Origin: Batillaria attramentaria
Lineage: Eukaryota > Mollusca > Gastropoda > Batillariidae
DNA: 64,000 nt
NCBI GenBank assembly: GCA_018292915.2
Contig: JACVVK020000001.1
Coordinates: 2,986,001 to 3,050,000, forward strand
Direction: 5' to 3'
The position numbers and the translations under genes were made by a program. The notes under the pieces were generated by a model that saw nothing but the letters and a program-made list of their open reading frames with translations, did no database searches and was not told the DNA's origin. Position 1 is the stretch's first letter; every line of letters starts with the position of its first letter. This document shows, one piece after another, positions 24,148 through 35,503 of the stretch.

Positions 24148-24235
24148 ATTATAAACAAATCGTGATGGGAGGTAGTTGATGCGAAGTCGCCTAACTGAAC
24201 AATGGAGTTACTTCCCGTGGGCCTCAAGAATGTCG

Positions 24236-24420
24236 AGAGTGGGTGGGTGTTTGGGAGTTTTACGTCCTTTTCCAGCACGTGTGGGTGATATCAAAGCCGA
24301 CGAGGCGACGAGAAAATGGCCAGCACAAATATTTGGCCCCGGCCAGCTGAGATTCGAATTCACGACCCGAGCATGGAAAGTCCAACGCTCTACCATTCGG
24401 CAATGCAAGCTCCCGTAAGA
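24236..24420 (-). mobile_element. tRNA-derived SINE, family A, near full length
   Basis: On the minus strand the head ends with the B-box-like block (seen reversed as 'gattcgaattcacgacccga') and A-box-like 'ctctaccattcggc'. The body shows reversed 'gatatcaaag' and 'tacgtccttttcc', and the element finishes at 'tgggtgggtgtttggg'. The 5' end abuts the (CA)n tract at 24430. Confidence 0.82.
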
Positions 24421-24426
24421 ATTTGC

Positions 24427-24738
<312 letters not shown>

Positions 24739-24739
24739 T

Positions 24740-24882
24740 GCTTCATATTATGTGTTTGTAGTTTAAATGTATGTGTGGAGGCATGTTGTGTGTGTTTCTG
24801 GGTGAGTGAATGTGTGCTCATTGTGAGGCGCCCTGAGCTTTCGCGGGAGGGAGGGCGTCCCTTAAGTATTATTATTATTATT
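24740..24882 (+). mobile_element. (ATT)n-tailed dispersed element, 3' end
   Basis: 'gaggcgccctgagctttcgc' and 'gggagggcgtcccttaa' precede a four-unit att tail. The reverse complement of the same motif starts the copy at 34485. Confidence 0.5.
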
Positions 24883-25364
24883 ATACTGCAGAAACGTTTC
24901 AAGCTATCGTTTTAGTTCTGGTTTACCCTTCTCCTCCTTCCAATGGTTCCAAATTTCAACTGTGATTAGCACCTTTTAAAAAAAAATCCTTGGACTTCGG
25001 ACTTTGATCTGTGCGCCAGCTAAAGCACGTAACTAGATTTCTGGGCTGAACCTTAGACTGCGTTAATTAACCAGAAAAAAGACTTAAGACATTACTACAA
25101 TTTAACGGCTTGTGCGTGCTCTTAAATCAGATACGTGCCTTTACGTGACAGCAATCGGCGTCAACTGAAAAAAAGTTTTGGGTCATAGTAGCAACGGAAA
25201 AACTCCACGCCATTCTGACTTATCCCCGTGAACCCCCCATCGCTCCACACCGCCATTAGTCCCGCCCCTGTGCACACCCTTTTGCTGCTCACCCGTAGCT
25301 TAGATCACACATGGCTTCTCACTACTGAGGGAAAACTAAAAGGAGAAAAAAAAAAGAATAATTA

Positions 25365-25865
25365 TAATTGATAGTTTTATTACAGTTAATAGCTTTACTA
25401 GAATTAATAGTTCTATCGTAATGCTGGAATTGCATTATTACATTTTTTTTTTTCAATGAAAGCTTTTAAAAAAATTACAGTTGATGGTTTTATTACAATA
25501 GTTTTATTACAAATAATATTTTGTATTACAGTTGATTGTTGTTCTTTTTTTTTTTAAACAATAAATAGTTGTATTACAATTTATGGTTTATTAAATTAAT
25601 AGAGTTTTATTTTGCAATTGATTAGTTTTATTACAATCGATGGTTTTGTTACAATAGGTTTCTTACAATTAATAGATTCCTAACAATTAATAGTTTTATT
25701 ACAATTGATAGTTTTATTACAATTGATAGTTTTATTACAATTAATAGTTTTATTACAATTGATAGTTTTATTACAATTGATAGTTTAATGACAATTAACA
25801 GATTTTTTTTTTACAATTAACAGTTTTATCACAAGTAACAGTTTTATTACAATGAACAGTTTTAT
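25365..25865. repeat. AT-rich tandem repeat, 18-19-bp units
   Basis: Units of the type 'tagttttattacaattga' repeat about 25 times with drift. Early units are more degenerate and those near 25690-25790 are almost perfect. Confidence 0.85.
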
Positions 25866-26419
25866 GTGCACATGTATCATTGTATGTATGTACGTCGGTG
25901 TTCTTGTTCTTTACATCCATGCCAAATGTAATGGGAAAGAGGTTCGATTACCGCAGTCTCACTTAGATTTCTGTCTCCCACTTGATTTAAATTTCAAGTA
26001 GTGTAGTCCTTCTCTGCATCATCAATTACAACCAGCGTGTCGCGAGTTTGGTTGCTCTTTGTTAAAACAAAACGAGATCAACAATAACACAAATTCCTTT
26101 TCGTTATTTTTTAAATGAAGACTTCAGTAGTACTGCTTGGGTTTGTTGTTGTTGTTGTTGTTGTTTTTGTTTTTGTAAGTGTGAACGGTGTGCCACATAA
26201 GACACTGAATGATTTCAATATTAAATGAGGACCGATGATCCATTCAGCTGAAGTCAGTTGAACTGAATTGACTTGATCACTGAGTTTTTGTCGTTGCCGG
26301 GTCAGTGACGACAGTGACACGCCACAGGGCGGTTAATGTCACTCAGTGCCGTGCATGTTTTGAGGCCACAATGTCATTTTCCACCTGATGCTGATTCAGT
26401 TCAAAATGGACTGACGGAG

Positions 26420-26745
26420 GCACTGGGGAAAAACAAAACAAAATAAAACAAAAACTGACCGCAAAACAAAAGCAACCCCGACTCCCCCAAAAACAAACAA
26501 ACAAACAAAACAAAACAAAACAAAACAAAAACACAACTTGAAACACACAAAACAACAACAACAACAAACAAACAACAACAACAACAAAAATACAGAAAAA
26601 AAACAAAAACAACAACAAACAAACAAACAAACAATACCCCTGACCAACCAACCGAACAAAACAACAACAACACACCACCAACAACAACAACAACATCAAC
26701 TGAAACAAACAAAAATGAACCCAACAACAACAAAACCCACAAAAA
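26420..26745. repeat. (AAAC)n/(CAA)n low-complexity region
   Basis: The plus strand is almost only A and C. Long frames across it are compositional. Confidence 0.85.
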
Positions 26746-27258
26746 ATGTACAAGTTTTGGTTCTTCTTATTTCCTACGTAATTCTGCCATCACCTGTCAA
26801 TATGATTCAGACAAAGACTGTGGTATACGATCTTTCGTTCTGATTACTCTCGAAAGTAACTGTTCCTATTGCACTAGTACCTTTGAGCCGCCGTGGATAC
26901 AGAATAGCCACATTTACTAGTAGTGGTGTCCCTTGCACATGCTTTCGCTTTTCTGCGTAAGAATGGCAGAGTGGTAAGTTGCTAATTCTGTACAGACACC
27001 GTTCGATCTGCGGAAGAATTCACGTTGCATTTTTCTGTCTTGGGCACAACTGTCAGTGCTGACAGGACGCAGTATGGAAAATTCACGAATGTTCTTTTGG
27101 TCAAGAACTTTTTTTACGCTTGCTGCTTCGCGGAATGGATGCTGCGTCTATTAACACAAATACATGAAGAAAACTACAGTTGCACATATGAAATAACGTA
27201 TAAATCTTGAATTGTACGCTGTAGATACAGTTTAAATATGCTTTTTTCTGCTTTTCAG

Positions 27259-27376
27259 ACACAAGCGACTCCTCTAGTCTGGAGGTTACAGGTGTGAAGG
27301 TTATAAATCTGAATTCCTGTGACCTGCAAGCCAAATGCCTGACCCCTGCTGACAACCCTTTTATGCAGATTTCATC
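27259..27376 (+). promoter_or_regulatory. POLG: POLG 5' leader with two short upstream ORFs
   Basis: A good 3' splice site ('ttttctgcttttcag', AG at 27257-27258) suggests that the leader exon starts at 27259. Two upstream ATGs follow. The first (27335) is in frame with POLG but stops after five codons (TGA 27350-27352). That stop also shows the POLG frame cannot start further upstream in this exon. The second (27363) is in another frame, five codons long, and its TGA (27378-27380) overlaps the POLG ATG (27377) as ATGA. Such an arrangement usually lowers translation or permits termination-reinitiation; this is inferred. Confidence 0.6.
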
Positions 27377-28941
27377 ATGATCCCACACTTTAAGTCTTTG
27401 AGACTCCTGCAACCAGGACTGAATTTTACTTGGTGCCAGAGGAGATGGCTATGGTGTTTTCTTCATCACCAACAGAGATTAAATGCCGTCAACATCCAGA
27501 TGTTAACGGACATGCTTCACAAGCAGGTTTTCAACGGTGAACAGCAACCTCCTCCGCAGTCATCATCATCATCATCGTCATCATCATCTAAAAGTGAACA
27601 GGACTTGAAAACAATCACCTCACATTTGGAGAAGTTTGGTCTTCTCAAAGGGAGTGCGTCGAGTATTCCTGACATCCACTTAGAGCTGCCCAAACTGCAT
27701 GGAAAAACTGTTGACGAGCACTTCCGGCACATTGCCTCAGAGCAGGTTAAGGAGTACAAACGTATGGCTGAGTCCATAGCGAACACCGTCCCACCCCCTT
27801 TGCCGACAGAGTGGGCCAAACAGAAGGGATGGACGAAATACTATAGCGACGGAAAACAGGAAAGTGTTCCGTTTCCTGACGCTGACGCTTTGCTGTTTGA
27901 CATTGAATTGCTGGTTCAGGAGGGAAACTTCCCCACCATGGCAACAGCACTGTCTCCAGGACACTGGTAAAGATTTGCCGTTTAATGCAGCCTGCAACTC
28001 AAAGTGTCAAGGATGTTTTATAGACGTAAAGTTCTATATTCCGCAAATTGTGTCAGTGAGCTGCCCATTGACCTTTTTATTTGTTTTGTTTTCCTTTGTG
28101 TACAAACTGGGCATCATGTGACAGGAATATTTTGCCTAAAGATGCTCAGTACCCCCATGCTTTTCAGTTCCGTAAGTTTATCCAACTTGTAGAATTTTTC
28201 AATTTGATTTTATTCTTATTTTACTTTGCACTTTTTCTATTGAGCTCAAAGTTTAAAATGAGCTTGCATTGGTGTATATATGTATATTCTAGGTATTCAT
28301 GGACAAGTGACTTGGTGCTAAAAGATCGTATGCGCTGGAATAAGGAGCCACAGTTGTCTGACCTGATACCACTTGAGACGAAGAGAAATGCCACCACTGT
28401 GCCCGCGAGCAAGGCAGTCAAGCGTCTCATCATCGGCCACAACGTCAGCTTTGACCGCTCATTTGTGAAGGAACAATATCTGATTCAGGTATTATCAGTA
28501 CATTTGGTGTTCTTACAAGAGATGCTGGACTGACTTTTACATAGTTTTGAACAAGACACCGAAAACACACAGAGGCTCTTTCAGAAAAAAACTCTGAAAT
28601 TGAATGTAGCAGGGATGAGTCTGTAGGTCCATGCCTGTGAACCCTGCATCATTGCAGACTGTGGTTTATCAGGGTTCAGGAAAGAAAACAGTGATGTTCC
28701 AAGTGCTCATGCAGGCATTGGTCATTGTAAATGTCCTAATGCCATGGGCCCTTTCAGGACAAATGTCCGATTAAAGCCTTGCTGTAGTGTCCCATAGATT
28801 TCCACTCAGCACGGACGTAGCAAATTCATACCAACAATAAACATTGCCTTTTCCAGTAAAATGCGTAATAACGATGACAATTCTTCTTCTTTTTTTTTTC
28901 TAAAGGGTGTCAGTGTCTGTGTGGGTGTGTGCTTGTGTCAC

Positions 28942-29014
<73 letters not shown>

Positions 29015-29838
29015 CTGCGTGTGTTCAGATGGAGTCCTGTTGATTTTGTGTTGTCAGGACATCATCTCCTATTTTTGTTTGGTGTTCACATTTTGTCCTA
29101 TTGTACCTCTAACCTGGGAGTGACACTGAGAAAAAGAAACATTTTTCTGTTTTAGTTGACAGTTCGGTGTTACTGGTGGATACACTGTCACACAACAGTA
29201 TTTGTCCCCACTAAACTCAAGACCTATACGGCTATAGTGGGCTTCCGATCGAGAATGTTCTTTTAGGAGTTATTTCATAGTTCAGATCCCTTGCAGGGTC
29301 ACATATTTGCGCTGGCACATTCAGATTTTTTATTTACTTCAAGCTTCATAATAATAATAATAATAGTGAGTATTGTATAGGTGCTTTACCCGATTTCATG
29401 AATCGGCTCAAAGCGCCGTGAACTGAACCCAGCACGCACGCTCACGTGAATCACACGCATTCTCTCACACACTCGACATAAACACATCACTCAATTCTTA
29501 TGGATGAACTGAAATCTTGCAGTCAGAATTACTTAATTAGTGTGTTTGCTAATTGACTTTGTCATGCAGGGAACACAGACACGATTTTTGGACACCATGT
29601 CTATGCACATCGCCATCTGTGGCCTGACCAGCTTTCAACGCATTCTCTACCAGTCATCGGCCAAAGACTCCTCACGCAAAGAAGTCCGTGAACACTCGGA
29701 GCGACAAAAAATGTTCAACATGGCGTCTGTGAGTGCAGAATACAGTTCACCCTATCCATAATAACAATAATGATAAATAGCGCAAATTCTCATAGAGTGA
29801 TTCAATGCGCATACTCCTGCATTCATGCCAACAAATAT

Positions 29839-29878
<40 letters not shown>

Positions 29879-31281
29879 CAGCAGAACAGGGGGAGGTAAG
29901 CGGACCTAGTCGAAAGCCAGTCGGAATAGATATGTTTTCAAGTCAGACTTGAAACGATCTGTGTCCGACAGGTCTCTCAGACCGGCAGGCAATGCATTGC
30001 AGAGTGACAGGGCAGCGAAGCTAAACTTAGAAGCTAAGATCAATTACAGATGTCAATGTGTTTTGATCCTTCTCTATGTACACTATATAAGTGTGTTACT
30101 GTGTAGGAAAAAGATGTTAACCAGCCAAGCTCATTTGAAAGTAGCTTTCACTCAAACTTTGTTTCTCCATGCTGTGCAGAGTGAGGAATGGAAAAAGATC
30201 AGCAGCATGAACAACCTGAAGGACGTTCACCAGTTGCACTGCGGGGGACCACCCCTGGAGAAGGAGACACGCAATGTGTTCGTGGAAGGCACCATGGCAG
30301 ATGTCCGAGAGAATTTCCAGGTGTGTTGTGTTGTTGACCGATTGACCAGACCATCTGCAGCTAAAAGGTTACCAATCAAATAAAGAAACAAAACTCAGTA
30401 ATGAATGAATGAAATAAATAGACAAATAAAGGAAGAGAAACAAAACAACAGCAACAATATTAGATAAGAACATCGGTAACAACAAAACAGTCGTGCAGGC
30501 ATAGTTTAGATGTATGGTGAAAAGCAGTTTCTTTTTATAAGGAGTGACTAACGGTAAAAAAAGAGTCTGTCACAGGTTCATAAACTGATTTGATAAAAGT
30601 TGTTAATCCCGCGTTCCCTGTACTGGACTCTGATTATTAGGTTGGTGGTTTTGATGAATTCGATGGTCTTTAGGCCACTAGATGACACCACCGTTTTCAT
30701 TTGTGACCTTCCATGAGAAAACCCGGCTTAAGTGCAAAATTTTCAATTTTTTGTTTTTGGAGCCCTCTTAACCCTTTCACTGCCAGACGCGTTTCGGTTC
30801 ACTCAGAGATAACATCTCTTCACGTCACTATGCTGTCAGCAGGAATCTGAACCTCTACTGCATCCAGAGAGCTTTTTTCCACCCAACTACCGCAAAGTCT
30901 ACATTTACCATTTTTCACTAATTTGACAGTGAGGCTATTGGTGCGAGTCATGAAATGTTGCGACAACGGCAGTGAAAGGGTTAAAGAAACAGCCTTGCTC
31001 TTTACAGTGCAAAAAAACTCCTTTTAAGACATCATAATTTAAGGGCAGAACTACCTGATTTTGGCAAAATCTCAGTATCGACCAGATAGCACCCGCTGAC
31101 TTTTGTTAGCCTCTAGCTCGGAACAGCAGTGTGTGTCTTACGCCGGGTTTTCTTGTGGACGGTCACATTTATGTCCAGCATTATCTGTGTTCATTTTACA
31201 GGAGCTGATGACATACTGCGCCAAAGATGTGCTTGCAACACACGCCGTGTTTAAAAAGCTGTGGCCGGAATTTCTGGAAAG
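27377..31281 (+). CDS. POLG: POLG exons 1-5: targeting peptide and 3'-5' exonuclease domain
   Basis: The first 44 residues have no acidic residue and carry Lys6, Arg9, Arg22, Arg23 and Arg34 among hydrophobics, as expected of a mitochondrial presequence. Residues 62-71 are ten serines, encoded mostly by TCA repeats, near where human POLG has polyglutamine. Exo I is LLFDIE (Asp175, Glu177). Exo II is GHNVSFDR (Asp251), in exon 2. Exo III is YCAKD (Tyr367, Asp371), in exon 5. The exon 1/2 join restores WYSWTSDL across a split Trp codon. DTMSMHIAI in exon 3 and GGPPLEKE in exon 4 are also family landmarks. Confidence 0.95.
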
Positions 31282-32018
31282 GTTAGGACTTGAGTTAAAT
31301 TCACTTCCTTGAAAACTGTATAGAAATTCAGGATCATTCCGTGTTATCTTCTTTGCGGAGGGCTCCGAAGCTGGCACAGTTTTTAATGATGATGATGAAG
31401 AAGAAGAGGATGGTATGTGTATGATGCTTCTCTGTGGGTCCAGTCTCATTGGGACTGCGTGATAGAATCTCAGTTCACGCTACTTGTCATAAATATCCTG
31501 GAATCAGTCACTGCTGTGTGTCTACAGTCTCTCTGTTGGGCTTAGCATGACCACACTCTGTAGAAGCCAGCTGAGGTAGGACAAAATCCTTCTTGACACG
31601 ACACGGATTTGAACCACATACCCCCACTAACCAATTTGCTAAGGAAACTAATGTGATGTTTTATGATATATTTTCAGATTTCCCCATCCGGTAACATTGG
31701 GCGGCATGCTTGAGATGGGCACAGCCTACTTGCCTATTGACAGTCGATGGCCACGTTACATAGAGCAGTCAAATGAAACCTACGCTGACTGCCAGAGAGA
31801 GTTGCGGAAAATGCTGATTTCTCTCGCTGATGAGGCCTGTCATCTGCTGGAAGATGAATCGTAAGACATGTTTGTCATTGGGTCGTAGTAAGAGTGCAGC
31901 ATTATGCAATAGGTCTTCCACTTTCATTTTTTGTTGTTGTTGGGTTTTTTGTTGTTGTTTTTGGCTCACTTGTGTAACAAAGTGAGTCTATGTAATAGCC
32001 CTCCGTCGTCTGTCTGTG

Positions 32019-32073
<55 letters not shown>

Positions 32074-33536
32074 GTGTCCGCAGTAAACCTTAACATTGGC
32101 CTTTTCTCAGAATCTACAAATAGCAGAGGCACCAAACTTGGCCTGTTGATAGACAGCCATGAGACCTTTCAAAACATACCATATTGATTGACCTTGACCC
32201 AAGGTCAAGGCCACTAAAGCTGTCTGTTTGCTGGGTTTCATTGGCATTTTCTCAGAATCTAGAAAAGCCAGAGACATCAAACTTTGTGTGATTATAGACA
32301 TTGACAACACCTTTACTGACATACCTGTATTCAGTGGCTTTGAGTCAAGGTCAAGGCCATACAAGCTGTTTGCGGAAATGCTTCCAAAACCTTAACATTG
32401 ACATTTTCTCAGAAACAATAAATGGCAGAAACACCAAACCTGGCTTGCTGATAGACAGCCGTAAGACCTTTCAAAACATACCATATTGACTGACCTTGAT
32501 CCAAGTTCAAGGTCACCAAAGCTGTCTGTTTGGAAATTTTACATTGGCATTTTCTCAGAATCTAGAAAAGCCAGAGACATCAAACTTTGCGTGATGATAG
32601 ACATTGACAACAACTTTACTGATATACCTGTATTTAGTGGCTTTGAGTCAAGGTCAAGGCCATACAAGCTGTTTGCGGAAATGCTTCCAAAACCTTAACA
32701 TTGACATTTTCTCAGAAACAATAAATGGCAGAAGCACCAAACCTGGCTTGCTGATAGACAGCAGTAAGACCTTCCAAGGCATACTGTTTGAATGACCTTG
32801 ACTGAAGGTCAAGGTCACTAAATCTGTCTCACTGGAAATTTACAATTGCCATTTTCTCAAAATCTAGGGATACCAGAGACATCAAACTTTGTACGATGAT
32901 AGACATTGACAAAACCTGTACTGGCATACTTGTATTCAATTTCGTGAGTCAAGGTCAAGGCCACTCAAAATGTTTTGCGGAGTTCTTAACGTTAGCATTT
33001 TCTTAGAAACAACAAACAGCAGAGACACCAAACAAGGCACAATGATAGGCAGCAATGAGACCTATGCAGACATAGCCTTTTGAATGAACTTGACTCAAGG
33101 TCAAGGTCAATACAGCTGTCTGTTATGAAATTTTACATTACCGTTTGTACAGAAGCTGCGAAAACTAGAGCTATCAAACGTGGCATAAAGATAGTCATTG
33201 ATAAGCTCTTCACTTACAGATCTCATTTGAATGACCTTGACCCAAAGTCAAGGTGATACACGCTGTCCTTGGAAAACTGTTATGTTGCCATTTGCCTTTT
33301 TCTTAGGAACTATGAACACAAGAGACATCTTACTTCAGGATAGACAGTGATAGCTTTACAAACATACTCTTTTGAATGACCCTGACCCATCTCACAAGTG
33401 AGCCAAGGAGGCTTTGCTCCTCTAGTTTTTTGTGTAAAATTGCAGGAATCTGTGAAAACTGTGTCAAGGAGCTATCGTTATTCATGCAAGATTTCATCCC
33501 TATGTGTAGTGTGTGTGTACGCGCATGTATGTACAT

Positions 33537-33603
<67 letters not shown>

Positions 33604-34110
33604 CTCATCCAGATACATGTACAAAGTTTTGGTCGGATGCATGTAACTTACCTGTGAACTTTTTTCTTTCTCAGTATGTGCTGTGCTACAAGTACTTACT
33701 GCTATACTCTTTATGAAAAAGACTGGATTGATAGCTCAGGCATATAATAATATGTCCACAATTATATGCTTTTAGTCTTTAGCTTGTTTTCACTTAATAA
33801 CTTGATGTGAGAGCTGCCACACCTCTTTTCGTGAACTTGCCAGATACAAGGATGACCCTTGGCTTTGGGATTTGGATTGGAGTGTGGCAGAATTCAAAAT
33901 GAAGAAGAACGGCTCCACAGGCAAAGCGAAAGCCAAACGGATGTCTGATTCTGGAATGAAAGAGGAGGAGGAGGAGGAAGAAGAAGATTTGGACATTCTC
34001 ACATTCATGGAGGTAAAAAAAAAAAGCAACGACAATTAAAACAACAGCTCAGCACATAGAACAACAGAGACAACAGTATTTCGCACCCACCCTCCCACCC
34101 CTCTCCCTCC

Positions 34111-34148
<38 letters not shown>

Positions 34149-34577
34149 GTGCTGACTCGTGGAGCTGACTTGGAAACCAGTCAACTGTGAGAAAATTTGT
34201 AACTTGAATACAGTTGCATATCTCAGATGCATTGTGACCACTGGCTGACTTCCCAGATCTGTTGAAGCAGCATGGTCTCTGAAATCCTGTAGAACTGGTC
34301 CTACTGCTTGTAATTTCCAGATTTTTCCAGATGATAGAATTTGGTTTCTTCTGTTGCAGACCAGTGAGGAACGTCAAGAGAGGAGGAGGATAATCGAGAG
34401 TGTGTACGCCACAGTTGACAGGCTGCCCAAGAATCCTACCTTCATGGCTGGATACCCTGCGTATGTATGAAAATAACAATAATAATAATAATAAAGGGTA
34501 TTTGTGGCGCCCCATCTCGCAAGAGCTCAGGGCGCGTACATAAACATAACATAAAAACAGCGTATATAACTTACAAA

Positions 34578-34620
<43 letters not shown>

Positions 34621-35472
34621 CACACACACTGATTTTTTTTTTGCAGGTGGCATGCAGAGATGGAGGGGGGGTTGGTTCTACTGCCTGGAGAAAAGATGTG
34701 TTTTAAGTTTAGATTTAAAGACTGCTAACGACTGAGCATGGCGGATGTGAGAGGGGAGGCCATTCCAAATAATGGAATGTGGAAGGTTGAGGAACAGCTT
34801 GTCTGGATTTTCTGTGTACATCTGTTAGAAATTACACTGTGCCGTCTGTATGGGATTTGCTGAACCAGTAGATCTGTAGTATCTACTCACCTGGTGGATG
34901 ATGGTGGTGGGAGGGGGTTGGGTGTTTTGTTGTTTGTATGGTCGTTGTTTTTTGTTGTTTTTTTGTTGTTTGTTTTTTTCTCTTGGAGAGGGGGGTCGGG
35001 GGCTGAATATACATGTACATGTTTGGTCATTTGTTCAATATATTTTGTCAGTTGGTTATTAAGTAAATATTTTGGGGACAGCGCTATGCTTACACCAGCA
35101 GTGAATGATTCACCTTTGGATTTTCTTTGGTAGCTTTTTCTTATGTGAATAGATACAGAGCAAAGCAAAACTTGAGCACCAATAATATTTATCAATCCTG
35201 CTGTACGCAGATGGTACCGTGACCTCTGCCCGCGCCCAAAGGATGAGGACTGGTACCCTGGCCCTTCAAACATCAGCACCCAGTGCCGGGTGACCCCAAA
35301 ACTGATGCGTCTAACATGGGATGGTTTCCCTCTGCACTTTGACACCACATACGGCTGGGGTTACCTCGTCCCCACCCAGCAGACGCAGACGGAGCTGGAG
35401 AAGGAACTTGAAAAACAAGATCCAGAGGAGACAGAGTGCAAGTTTCCAGTCAGGTTTTGTGATTTTTTTTTA

Positions 35473-35503
<31 letters not shown>

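Noticed and set aside
27967..28292. An extra POLG exon between exons 1 and 2
   Set aside because: Direct joining restores a Trp codon and a stretch of the same length as the human protein, so no exon is missing.
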